Both the position numbers and the translations under genes were made by a program. From Heloderma charlesbogerti (taxonomy: Eukaryota; Chordata; Lepidosauria; Squamata; Helodermatidae): 64,000 nucleotides of DNA. The stretch is from contig JANEZZ010001630.1 in assembly GCA_026122225.1 (NCBI GenBank), forward strand, positions 1 through 64,000. The letters are read 5' to 3'. Shown in pieces: positions 18,955-29,560 of this stretch. How positions within the stretch are numbered: the first letter of the stretch is position 1; every line of letters begins with the position of its first letter. Under the pieces are notes generated by a model, which worked only from the letters and a program-made list of their open reading frames with translations, searched no databases and had not been told where the DNA came from.

Positions 18955-21023
18955 GGGCGTAGTTGGTTCACCTGTGCCTCAAGTGACAGTTCTGGATCCA
19001 AGAGCACCCCAAAACTACAAACCTGATCCTTTAGGGGGAGTGCAACCCCCTCCAGAACAGGTTGAATATCACCTAGCCGGGCAGACGAACCACCCACTAA
19101 CAGTACCTCCGTCTTGTCTGGATTGAGTTTCAGTTTATTAGCCCTCATCCAGTCCATTACTGTGCCCAGGCACTGATTCAGAACAGCCACTGCCTCACCT
19201 GGGTTTGATGAGAAAGAGAGGTAGAGCTGGGTGTCATCTGCATATTGATGGCACCTCAGCCCACACCTCCAGATAACCTCCCCCAGCGGTTTCATGTAGA
19301 TATTAAACAGCATGGGGGATAAAATAGAGCCCTGTGGAACCCCATGGCACAATTGCCATGGCACAGAGCAATAATCCCCCAGCACCACCTTCTGGAATCG
19401 GCCATCCAAGTAGGAGCGGAACCACTGTAGTGCAGTGCCTCCAACTCCTAACCCAGACAACCTATCCAGAAGGATACCATGGTCGATGGTATCGAAAGCC
19501 GCTGAGAGGTCCAGGAGAATCAACAGGGTCGCACTCCTCCTGTCCCTCTCCCGGCAGAGGTCATCCCACAGGGCAACCAAGGCAGTTTCCGTTCCAAAAC
19601 CAGGCCTGAAGCCCAATTGAAATGGATCTAGATAATCCGTTTCATTCAAGAGTGCCTGGAGCTGTCCTACAACCACCCGCTCAAGCACCTTGCCCAGGAA
19701 GGGGATGTTGGCCACTGGCCTATAATTGTTAACATCCTCCAGGTCCAGGTTAGGCTTTTTCAGGAGTGGTCTAATTACTGCCTCTTTTAAAGTGGCAGGC
19801 ACCACTCCCTCTCTCAAGGAGGAATTTACAACCTCCTGGACCCAGCCGGACAACCCCTCCTTGTTTGATTGAATAAGCCGTGAAGGGCAAGGGTCAAGCA
19901 CACAAGTGGTCGATCGGACTTGGCCAAGCACCTTGTCTGCATCCTCAGGCCTCAGTAACTGAAACTCATCCAATAAAACTGGACCAGACGGTGCTCTGAA
20001 CGCCTCTACCAATGGAACTGCATTAATGGTGGTGTCCAATTCATGACGAATCTGAGCGACTTTATCCTCAAAGTGCCGTGCAAACTCGTCACAGCATGCT
20101 ACCGAGGGTTCCACCGTCTCTCTCCCTGGCCCAGAATGTAACAGGCCACGAACCACTCGGAAAAGCTCCGCTGGACGACACTGAGAAGATGCAATGCTGG
20201 TGGAAAAGAACTGTCTCTTTGCCACCCTCACCGCCACGGAGTAGGCTCGATAGTGGGCTCTTACCTGTGTTCGGCCAGACTCAGCATGAGTTTTCCTCCA
20301 CCTGCGTTCTAGCCGTCTCCCCTCTTGCTTCATTGCCCTCAGCTCAGGTGTATACCAAGGAGCTGGCCGGGCTCTGCTCAGAGGGAGAGGGCACTTGGGC
20401 GCGATCGTGTCAACCGCCCGAGTCATCTCTGCATTCCACAGAGCGACCTGGGCTTCGACAGGAGCACCAGCCATACCAGCAGGAAAATCCCCCAGAGCCC
20501 TCTGGAATCCATCGGAATCCATTAATCTCCGGGGGCGGACCATTTTAATAGGTCCCCCACCCTTGCAGAGGGGAAAGGCCGCCAGGAGTCTAAACCTCAG
20601 CAGGAAGTGATCTGACCATGACAAAGGGACAGATGTTAATTCCTCCACTTTCAGATCACCATCCTCCTGCCCAGTCGAGAAAACCAGATCAAGCGTGTGT
20701 CCTTTTATATGCGTTAGGCCGATGACATGTTGGGACAGCCCCATGGTTGTCATGGTGGCCATGAAGTCCTGAGCCGCCCCGGATACAGCAGCCTCAGCAT
20801 GGAAGTTGAGATCCCCCAGGACCATCATCCTGGGGGTCCTCAACACCAAGTCCGAGACCACCTCCGTCAGCTCAGGCAGGGAGTCTGATGGGCAGCGGGG
20901 TGGGCGGTACACCAACAGAATCCCTAATCTGTCCTGGGTACCCAACACAAGGTACAAACACTCAGGATATGCACTCGAATGAGCAGGAAGCCTGGAGAGG
21001 GAGATTGAATTCCTATAGACCAC
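18681..21023 (-). pseudogene. L2 endonuclease-reverse transcriptase frame, 780 codons
   Basis: The product would nick target DNA and copy its own RNA there. Residues 1-145 are the C-terminal two thirds of the APE-type endonuclease: GDLNFH at 70-75, GHTLDLVF at 108-115, SWSDHF at 135-140. The RT spans about 415-690: NYRPV 433-437, [11 protein letters not shown] 505-515, GVPQGS 561-566 and the catalytic YADD 594-597, then [10 protein letters not shown] 632-641. The first part of the endonuclease (21226-20980) is in another frame, so there is one frameshift near 21000. Residues after about 690 come from non-L2 DNA and are a chance extension. Assigned to L2 rather than CR1 by the [11 protein letters not shown] and [11 protein letters not shown] motifs. 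Cannot be an active copy. Confidence 0.85.
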
Positions 21024-21241
21024 AGCACCCCCCCTCCCCGACCCTCAAGTCGGTGTTGGTGCTGCACTGAGGACCCAGGAGGGCACAGCTGGGAGAGAGT
21101 GACCCCTCCCAGTTCCCCCACCCAGGTCTCAGTAATACATGCCAGGTCAGCCCCCTCATCCACAATCAAATCATGGATGAGGGAGATTTTATTTTGGGCT
21201 GATCTGGCATTCAGCAGCAGCACCACCAGATGAGCTGCATC
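18955..21241 (-). mobile_element. L2-type LINE, truncated at its 3' side
   Basis: Non-LTR retrotransposon encoding endonuclease and reverse transcriptase. On the minus strand it runs from the start of the endonuclease (LLLNARSAQNK at about 21220) to just after the RT domain. The C-terminal region, 3' UTR and tail are missing; similarity to L2 stops near 18960 and unrelated DNA follows. Its 5' side abuts a CR1 of opposite orientation starting at about 21244. The long undisturbed frame suggests a fairly recent insertion. Confidence 0.88.
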
Positions 21242-21243
21242 CT

Positions 21244-21417
21244 AGAGTAATGAACTGGCAGAAGAACTCTCAGAACCGCTGTCTATTCTCTTTGAGAAAT
21301 CATGGAGGACGGGGGAAGTGCCAGATGACTGGGGGAGGGCTAATGCTGTCCCTATCTTCAAAAAGGGCAAAAAGGAGGAACCTGGGAACTACAGACCAGT
21401 CCTTCTGACCTCAATCC
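21244..21417 (+). mobile_element. CR1 LINE, part 1 (RT N-terminal segment)
   Basis: Encodes WRTGEVPDDWGRANAVPIFK and GNYRPVLLTSI, the start of a CR1 reverse transcriptase. The element is interrupted at 21417/21418 by palindromic element P3 and resumes at 22140. 5'-truncated next to the inverted L2. Confidence 0.88.
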
Positions 21418-22139
21418 TAGGGATGTATGAAAGTCACTTACCTTTTCGACGGGGTGACTTGCGGTGTGGGGGGAAGTGCTCTGCACCTCCCCCTGAAATC
21501 CTGATCCGGCCGGCTCCGCTCTGTGGAGATTCTGCGGAGCCGCCGGTTGCTGGGCAGCCTTCTGGAAAAAACAACAACCGCGTACGCAAATGGCGGCGGC
21601 TACGGCGGCCGCCATTTGCGTTCCCTTTTTTTCGCTGTTTTAGCCTACATAAATATTTATGTAAGTTATTACAGCAGGAAAAAAAGGAACACAAATAGCG
21701 CCCACTACGCTATTTGCGTTCCCCTTTTTTCACTGTAATAGCTTACGTAAATATTTACATAGCCTAAACAGCGAAAAAAAGGGAATGCAAATGGCGGCCG
21801 CTGTAGCCGCCGCCATTTGCGTATGCGTTTTTTTTGTTTTGTTTTTTGTTTTGCTTGCCATAATAGGCTACGTAAGTATTTACGTAGCCTATCACGGCAA
21901 AGGCAGCTACGCAAATGGTGTGGTGGCCGCCATTCAAGTCCGCAGCAGCCGGCTGAGAGACCAGCTGCCGCTGCCGCTGGAGCCACTGCCACCGGAACAT
22001 CTGCCCCAGGTAAGCTTTCATCCCGGGGGGATTCCACGGGGGGGCGGGGGGGAGGCCGTTCCGCCAGGGGTTTCAGGGGGCCAAATGCCAGTGAATTCGG
22101 CCTCACTGAAATCTGTGGCGGAATTCTCTGCCATCCCTA
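21418..22139. mobile_element. Palindromic hAT-like element P3 (722 bp) in CR1
   Basis: Short end TAGGGATGTATGAAAGTCAC at the left, long end ...GAATTCTCTGCCATCCCTA at the right. Flanks are CTCAATCC (21410-21417) and ATCAATCC (22140-22147), 7 of 8 identical, and removing the element restores a continuous CR1 reading. The core 21580-21840 is a hairpin with arms of about 125 bp, containing GTAAATATTTAC-centred palindromes at 21637-21675, 21738-21775 and 21861-21896 and two GCAAATGGCGGC palindromes. Donor-like motifs face outward: 21437-21444 (minus, AAGGTAAG) and 22007-22014 (plus, CAGGTAAG). Confidence 0.9.
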
Positions 22140-23165
22140 ATCAATCCCTGGAGAAATTCTGGAGCAGATTATAAAGCAATCCATCTGTAAGCAGCGTGAA
22201 AACAATGCAGTGATTACTCGAAGCCAATGTGGGTTTGTCAAGAACAAATCCTGCCAGACGAATCTGATCTCATTTTTGGGTCAGGTAACCTCCCTTGTGG
22301 ACTGTGGGAATGCTGTGGTCATAATATACCTTGACTTCAGCAAAGCTTTTGACCAAGTGCCCCATGATATCCTGATTAGCAAACTAGCTCAAAGTGGGCT
22401 AGATGAAACAACTATCAGGGGGATCCACAGCTGGCAACAGAATTGGACTCAAAGAGTGTTTATCCACGGGATCTTCTCAAACTGGGGATAGGTAATGAGC
22501 AGGGTATCACAGGACTCAGTCCTGGGCCTAGTGCTCTTCAACATTTTTATTAATGACTTTGATAAGAGGTGCAGGGAATGCTTATCAGATTTGTAGATGA
22601 CACAAAATTGGGTGGGATAGCTAATACCCTGGAGGACAGAAAGAAAATTCAAAGTGAGCTTGATAGGCTGGAGTGCTGGGCAGAAAACAACAGAATGAAA
22701 TTTAATAGGGATAAATGCCAAGGTCTGCACCAAGGAAAGAAACCAAATGCACAGTTACAAGATGGGCGATAACTGGCTCAACAATACTACAAGCGAGAAG
22801 GATCTTGGAATTGTTGTAGATCACAAGCTGAATATGAGCCAACAATGTGATGTGGCTGCAAAAAAGGCAAATGCTATTTTGGGCTGCATTAATAGAAATA
22901 TATCTTCCAAATCACATTAAGTACTTGTTCTCCTCTACTCAGCACTGGTTAGGCCTCATCTGGATTGCTGTGTCCAGTTCTGGGCACCACCCTTTAAGAA
23001 GGATGCAGACAAACTGGAGAGGGTTCAGAGGAGGGCAATGGAGATGATCAGAGGACTGGAAACAAAGCCCTATGAAGAGAGACTGAAAGAACTGGGCATG
23101 TTTAGCCTTGAGAAGAGAAGACTGAGGGGAGATATGATAGCATTCTTCATTCAAGTATTTGAAAG
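22140..23165 (+). pseudogene. CR1 reverse transcriptase, part 2, with frameshifts
   Basis: Residues readable in broken frames: QCGFVKNKSCQTNLISF, LDFSKAFDQVPHD, the catalytic FVDD (RFVDDTKLGG near 22590) and [17 protein letters not shown] near 23070. Frame changes occur around 22490, 22560 and 22920-23030. The element is cut again at 23165/23166 by P4; only the extreme tail remains after it. The family's product is a non-LTR retrotransposon RT; this copy is dead. Confidence 0.87.
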
Positions 23166-23615
23166 TAGGGATGGCGGAGAATTCCGCCGCAGACTCTGGG
23201 GGGGGGGATTCTTGGAATCTGCCCCCCCCAGAGTCTGTGGCGGAATGGACCACCCCACCCTGCCACTTTGCAAAGTCCGACCCGGCCAGATCCTACCTGG
23301 CACCATTGGGTCCAGGTCCGGCCGGGTCCATCTGCGGCCGGTCTTTGGACGCGAATGGCATCCTGCCTAGTGGACGCCATTTGTGTCCCTTCCCCTTTCC
23401 ATGATAGGCTACATAAATCTTTACGTAGCCTATCATGGTAAAGACCAGGGACGCAAATGGCATGCGCTACGCCATTTGTGTCCCTTCCCCTTCCCGTGAT
23501 AGGCTATGTAAGATTTATGTAGCCTATCACGGGAAGGGGAAGGGATGCCAATGGCGTCCACTGGGCCGGACGCCATTTGCATCCGAAGACCGGCCGCAGC
23601 TGGAAGTCCATCTGT
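23166..23615. mobile_element. Palindromic hAT-like element P4, right end lost
   Basis: The long end TAGGGATGGCGGAGAATTCC starts directly in CR1 sequence. The core has two GATAGGCTA..TAGCCTATC palindromes (23401-23436, 23495-23531) separated by GCAAATGGCATGCGCTACGCC-like palindromes. A reversed donor-like CAGGTAGG is at 23292-23299. The short end is absent: after CGGCCGCAGCTGG the sequence passes to the CR1 tail, and the CR1 3' UTR that should lie between is also missing, so a deletion removed both. Confidence 0.8.
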
Positions 23616-23657
23616 AGCCAGCCCCTTCCAACTCTACTATCCTATGATTCTATGAGC
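23616..23657 (+). mobile_element. CR1 LINE, part 3 (3' tail)
   Basis: CCCCTTCCAACTCTACTATC followed by CTATGATTCTATGA is the CR1 terminal motif. It is the natural end of the CR1 that starts at 21244. Confidence 0.85.
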
Positions 23658-26487
23658 AGCAGACTGCGGAAGGCACACAGGTCACCTAGTCACAGTATTT
23701 CACTTTATAGTGAGATGTCCGATATTTCTATTTAAATTATAATAATTATTTAGACAGTTGCATCCATACATATAGATTAGCATATGCAAATGTTCTGCAA
23801 ATCAGTGCCTTCTTTTGTCCTCTTTTTTGGTGATGCATTATCTCTTTTTTGGTGATTCATACGTGGCCACCCTACTTAAGGATGTAACCTACAAGGCGTC
23901 CAACGTCTTCAGCCACTTCTCCCTGTGCTTGTTTTCCCCCACACAAGAACGTGCTTGTTTGGGGAACTGAAGTGTGTGTGTGTGGTGAAGCTGGTGGGGA
24001 AATCTGGTGGAGAAAGCACTCCTCTCCCCGTGCTCCTAGGTGAGCTGACATTCTAAGCTTTCCTGCAGAACTGTGTTAAAAACAAAACCTCGGCTTTTTC
24101 AGAGCATTCTCAGAGCAAGCTTGGAAAAACTGAGCTAATTATGAGGTGAGCCAGGTATTGCTAATTCTAATGCAATCCAGAGCGATAGCAGGCTTGTTAC
24201 TTCATTAATCTTTACTTCAGGACTCAGCTCTAGCGTGGGCAAAAATGGAGAGGAAATCCCTTTGCGCAACCCTGTCATTCTCAACGAAGTACAGAACGGG
24301 AGCACTTGAACAGAAAAGAATGTGTGTTATGTTACGTGCACTAAATGGTTATTAAAAGCAATGACTTCACATTCCATAAGAGCTTTGGAATAAATCACCC
24401 AGCCATAAACCACATTACCAATAAATTTGCCGCCACCATGGCTATAACAACTTAGCTATAAAAACGCACATTGTCATCCGTAGATGCTGCTAAACCCCAT
24501 GTCGAGAGCCACGTTAATGGGTACGTTGACAGTGATTGGAGGCCTGTTTGGGGTAGTTACCCATGAAATATGATGCTGGCAGCTGCACCATCATCCTAGG
24601 CTAATTATCGAAAGCATTGGTATTCCACCAACCTCAGCTCCAATCCTCACCAATCATTGCACACAGTGCTCTTCTTCCCCCTCCTTGGCATGGAATCTGG
24701 AGGTTTGCAGGGCTGGGCCTTTTCAGTGATTAGGTGTAACCCCACTCCCCACCCCGGGCTTGGTTCCACATATAAAGGGCAAATAACAATACATGAATTC
24801 AATTAGGTTGCATCCAAAAACTTTCAAGGGATAATCAGTGTCAACATAATTTTGGGGATAGGGTTCAACACCTTTAGAGTTCTGGCTGGTTCTGACTGAA
24901 ACCCGGAATGGAATCACAGCCCCACCAAAATTGGGGCCACCAGCCACCACTGGAGGGAGCCTTAACCTGCAAAAGGAGAACCCACTGATGGAGAGGCAGT
25001 TGGGCTGCTGCTGCTGCTGCTGCTGCATCCAAGAGCCACAGATAAATACAGACTGCTGGCCCTTGGGAGGAAAATGATGGAAAGGTGGGGAGGGAAGAGC
25101 AATTGGTGGAAAGTTAAGGACTGGCAAAAAAAGAAAAAAAATGGGAAGAGAAGTATCTGCCAAAGAGAAGTCATAAATCAGGCAGCAGCAAAGCCAGGAA
25201 ACCTTTCAAGGGGCTCAAGATAAATGGGAGGGTCTTGCAGAACATGACCCGTTCCAACTTTGCCTTATTTCCAAAGTCATCTGTTTTTGCATCTCCTGCA
25301 TTGGCTTGATGAGGTCATGCCGAATCTACTGCATTAAGCATATTCCACAGGAGGGTTTGTTTTAAATGGAGCAGTTCTGAATTGAGCTATTGCATTATGT
25401 AAAAAGGTACAAGCGCTCTCCCCTTCTAGCTTCAGAGAGGCCGGGTTATTTGTGTGTGTGTAGGGCGCTGGGCAGCAGACTGTCTCTGGGGCCTCAACAT
25501 GACCCGTTCTCCCGTCCCCCTAGAAGGGCCTGAAACTGACCCACCCAGGCCGGGGAAAGGGGGTCTGCAAAGAGAGTGGAAAAAGTAGCAGTTTGGAGGT
25601 CATTGGCAGTGGTTGCCCAGAGGTTTCTGGATAGATGAGGGCTTTATTTATAGGGGGTGCTGCTGATGTTGCTTGGAGGCAAGCATTACCTTCTAGTGTA
25701 TTTGCTCCTGGACCTGCAAGAATGGCTGCTCAGCCTGGACACTTGTAAAGAAGCAGCTTATTTCCAAAAAGAAATGATAAGGAAAAGAAAAGAGAAAAGA
25801 GCCTCTGGTGCTCTGTCTTACAAAGGAAATTTACCCATGTTTCAAGTCCTATGGACACCAACAGGACTTATATTTGAGTGCATGGAGTATGTTTGAATGG
25901 ATACAGCAAGAGTATTTCTAAAGGTTTTCTATTCTGGGCTGGCAAGCCAATACCCCCCCCCTTTCAGTCTTCTCTCGAGCTTTTCCAGCAGAGAATAAAA
26001 TGTGCCCATTTTCCGTCAAAGCAAAAAGAAACAGTCACAATCTTAGCAGACGGTGCAACCGTGCTTTCTCTTTGAAGCACTGTCTATTCTGCTGTCTTCA
26101 GGACTTTGAAAACTGCACCTCCTTGTCGAAACAACTCCAGCAAATATTGTGGGGGTTCCAATTACTGATTTCTCTGTCTGATGAACATTCCTCACGACCC
26201 TCCCAACCTTCTGTCGCACACTCCATTGTGACCGACACCACCCGGGCAGAACTGATCTTGAATCTTGGCTTCCAGGCGTCACAGAGAGACAGAGGTAGAC
26301 AGGTAGAGCGTCTTTTCCAGACAGGCTGGAGAGTGACATTCTCAATACAGAGGAACTGAGTGATGCAAAACATCATGCCAAAGAGACCTTATTGATGTGG
26401 GCAAAGACTTCTGATCTTTCCAGCATGTGTTAGAAAGGACGATGGCTGTGTTGGCATTCCTTACTGCTTAGACAGATACATGAGCCC
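23658..26487. other. Long apparently single-copy block
   Basis: Apart from a (GCT)n tract at 25004-25026 there is no transposon landmark in 2.8 kb, unusual for this window. 24060-24720 is the least repeat-like part (for example ATTACCAATAAATTTGCCGC and CATTGTCATCCGTAGATGC). It is a reasonable place to look for conserved non-coding DNA or an exon missed by eye. I see no recognisable protein motif on either strand. Confidence 0.4.
25004..25026. repeat. (GCT)n microsatellite
   Basis: Seven to eight uninterrupted GCT units, giving runs of Q or S in open frames. Confidence 0.95.
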
Positions 26488-26810
26488 CCTCATAAGAACA
26501 TGAGAGGAGCCCTGCTGGATCAGATGAAGTACCATCCTGTCCAGCATTACTATAGTGGCCGACCAGCTGCCCACAGGAAACCCACAAGCAGGACAGGAGT
26601 GTGTCGGCACCCTCCCACCCATGTTCCCCAGCAACTGGTGTGCAGAGGCTCACTGCCTGTGATACTGGAGGGAGCATAGAGCCATCAGGACTGGTACCCA
26701 TCAATAGCCTTCTCCTCCAGGAATTTGTCCAATCCCCTTTTAAAGCCATCCAAACTGGTGGCCATCACTACATCATGGGGAAGTGAACTCCATAGTTTAA
26801 CTATGTGCTA
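26488..26810 (-). mobile_element. CR1 LINE 3' end
   Basis: Reverse complement of the CR1 3' region: ATAAGAACATGAGAGGAGCC at the tail, CCCACAAGCAGGACAGG, CCCATGTTCCCCAGCAACTGG, TTTGTCCAATCCCCTTTTAAAG and CCATAGTTTAACTATG at the coding side. About 320 bp, 5'-truncated. Confidence 0.9.
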
Positions 26811-27539
26811 GGAGAATGCATAGGAGAATGATATCTGCAACAGGGAGCCAAGAGACCCCATGTTAAGTGGGTTGGGTGTGACATGTGCCAGTAGATAAGG
26901 GGAAGAGAACCTCTGGATTACAGGCCAAATCTGGCCTGCAGATGTTCCCGATTAGGCCCGTGGAGGCTCTGGCCCCCTCTGTTTCCCAGTGGGAGAAGGT
27001 CCAGCAAGGGCACAGCAGCCCGAACATGAAGCTCCAGCCAGCGCTTTGGGGCCATGTTCCATGACATCATTTGGCCCACAGAGGGCTGGGTGGGGCATTT
27101 GCCCACCCCCCAACTCAGTTCCTCTCCCCTGTAGATGATGTATGGTGCCAGGAGAAGATCTCAGCAGCCAGGTGCCAGCGACAGAGCTCCTGCCCCACCA
27201 GTGGTCTCTTTCTATTGCCAGCCTGGCCTGGCTCACTCAGCTCAGTGCTTCAAGGGCGCCATCTATGTGGCAGTACCATTCAGTTGATCCCTCCCCCACC
27301 CCCGGGGTGTGGGTGAGCAATCCCTGCCTATGAGGCCCTATAACAGCCTAGTCTCAGAGCTTGGGCTTCAGTGTGAGCAAACTTGTTTCAGGTCTGAGCA
27401 CATGGCCTAAACTCCTGCTCCCTCATGGTCGCCTTGAATCTTGATCTGCGTGTAGTCTGACAGTGCATCTTGTTTGCTGCTCTGGATCTTGGCCCTTGCC
27501 TGTTTTGGACCAAACAGGCATCTTGCTCTCTATGTCCTC
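26811..27539. other. Unassigned sequence
   Basis: 26915-27110 contains GGCCAAATCTGGCCTGCAGATG and AGGCCCGTGGAGGC, reminiscent of hAT-type GGCCAAA-rich elements, but no ends could be placed. Nothing else recognised. Confidence 0.35.
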
Positions 27540-27800
27540 CTTGTGAGCTTCCCACAGGGGCACTTGGCTAGCCATGGTGGGAAGCGGACTGCTGGGTTAA
27601 GTGAGATCTTTGGTCTGATCCAGCAGGACTCTTCGTGTGCACCAGTTGCTGGGGAACATGGGCGGGAGGGTGCTGTTGCACTCCTGTCCTGCTTGTGGGT
27701 TTCCTGTTGACAGCTGATCAGCCGCTGCATGAACAGAATGCTGGACTAGATGGACCTTGGCCTGATCCAGCATGGCTCTTCTTATGTTCGTATGTTCCTA
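27540..27800 (+). mobile_element. CR1 LINE 3' ends, two pieces in tandem
   Basis: 27545-27635 carries an eroded end (CTTCCCACAGGGGCACTTGG, GATCCAGCAGGACTCTTC); 27636-27800 repeats the region from CACCAGTTGCTGGGGAACATG to GGCTCTTCTTATGTTCG. Two partial copies of the same 3' region thus lie side by side in the same direction. Confidence 0.78.
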
Positions 27801-28212
27801 TCTTCCAGGCCTGGTGCCACCAAGTAGCATATTTGGGCAACTGCCAAGGCTCCAGCGGGGCCCAGTGTTGCTACCCCTGGGCTGGTCTGGAATTTGCTCA
27901 TCGCTGCTGCTATTCTTGCCAAGGCAACTCTCTGCCTTGACTGGTGGAGCAGCCAGGCAATGACGCTGAGCAGAACTCCAGGCCCGTGTGCCTGAATTTG
28001 CCAGTGAGTGACACCATCATATTTTCAATTACACCCCCAATGTATGTAGGCACATTCGGGGGGGGGGATGATTAAGATGACAATGGTGCCAGCACATTAA
28101 GACGCATGGCCCACTCAGCACTTAGCCTGCCAACTAGTTAGCCATGGGGGTGGTCAGTCTCTTGTATGGTGATAATGATGGGGGAGGGATGTCCACAGGA
28201 GCAGACTAGGAC

Positions 28213-29124
28213 TAGGGATGTATGAATTTTGCTAAATCCATTCTGTCTGTGTTCCATGGCCTGCAGGCATCTTTTGTTCCATCATCCACTCATGGTGTCA
28301 GGAATGAACCTGAGTGTGCGGACATGTCTAGCAGCTCAGATTCAGAATGGGAACAGCCAGAACAGGGGGAGGCTCCCTCCCTAGTGAGCTCAGATATGGC
28401 AAGGCCTTCTTCCTAAGACCCTGACACACAGATTGCTCAGCCTGATCACCCCCCTTCCTCCTCCATGAGAACCCAGGTTTTGTGGGTGGAAGAGAGTGAG
28501 GGGCGTGACTTGAGGGATGCTAGGGTCTGTCGCAGAGTGGAGTGGGAAAAGTGAGGGGCAGGGCTCAGACACTCCACCAGGTTGGCCACTCATGGAAGCC
28601 AGTGTAGGAGGGAGCCACCCTGAGGGAGGGGCATCCCTGCGAAGCTAGTCTGGCCGAGAAGTTCTTGTCCAGACTGCTGGCAACTTCGCTAACTTCCACT
28701 TCGGCTCCTCTGCTGGTATTTGTAAATGTGTGGCTGAGCTGTTTTCATTGCAGTCTGAGAGTTTCCTAGAATTTGCATTTGTAAGGCAGCCAGTCGTTAA
28801 CTAATAAAGTAGTGAGCCTGAAGCCTGGTATCCTGGAGTGTGTTGATTGCGATGGGGGAGGATGAAGGATCATGACACATGCATGGAATCAGATATTTTT
28901 TAGGGATGTATAAGAAGCTCGTTGCACTTTCCCAAATGTGCATTAGCGCAAGCACATATTAGTGCAAGTGTGAATTTGCACTCCCCTGAAAGTTTAAAAA
29001 CCAGTCCACAAGGCCACAGAATGCACATGACTTTGAAAAAGCTGGTCTGCTATGGAATCCACAGGTTGAATTCATAGAAATCCGAACTCATTTGAATGCT
29101 TTGTGGATTTCTCTGACATCCCTG
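28213..29124. mobile_element. hAT-like family B element B1, split by a solo LTR
   Basis: It begins TAGGGATGTATGAATTTTGC and ends TTCTCTGACATCCCTG. Outer 8-mers are ACTAGGAC (28205-28212) and CCTAGGAC (29125-29132), 7 of 8 identical. The LTR at 28296-28877 splits it; the remaining 325 bp are non-coding and AT-rich. A shorter uninterrupted relative is at 35273-35425. Confidence 0.85.
28296..28877 (+). mobile_element. Solo LTR (582 bp), second LTR family
   Basis: It begins TGTCAGGAATG and ends GATCATGACA, with AATAAAG near 28803 as polyadenylation-type signal. Flanking 5-mers CATGG and CATGC agree at 4 of 5. Its partner at 57220-57732 shares CAGAATGGGAACAGC, AGTGGGAAAAGTGAGGGGC, CCTGAGGGAGGGGCATCCC and CCTGGAGTGTGTTGATTG. 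No internal retrotransposon genes. Confidence 0.82.
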
Positions 29125-29132
29125 CCTAGGAC

Positions 29133-29560
29133 TGGGGATGCTGGAGAAATTCAAGATAAACTAAAATGAGCTTGGATTTCTAAGAATCCAACCTGCAGAA
29201 TCATCTGCCAACTGGCCCCCTCAGGCCATGCAGAATCCATTGACTTCTGGATTTTTTTTGTGTGGGGGGTAACTTCCCCAAAATTTACACATATTTATTC
29301 ATAGCAAAATATGCAAGTTTCTGCTGAGACTGGTAAATATGCATGGGGAAAGGTTGAATGGAATGGGGGGACAATACTCTAAACGTTTTGTACTAAGGAA
29401 ATTATGTAAATTGTTGCGAACCCTCTTATGGAATTATTTGCATATTTTTCCACACAATGGAAAAAAAAGAATCTGTCTGTGAGCAGATGACAGAACAAAA
29501 GGCGCCTGACAATCCGTGAAACACAGACAGAGCAGATTTTACATAGTCCATATATCCATA
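29133..29560. mobile_element. hAT-like family B element B2 (428 bp)
   Basis: It starts TGGGGATGCTGGAGAAATTC and ends ACATAGTCCATATATCCATA, inverted relative to B1. It is flanked by identical CCTAGGAC at 29125-29132 and 29561-29568. Its left duplication is also the right duplication of B1, so both elements used the same target. Non-coding; shares its whole length with 30558-30985 and 62697-63116. Confidence 0.87.
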
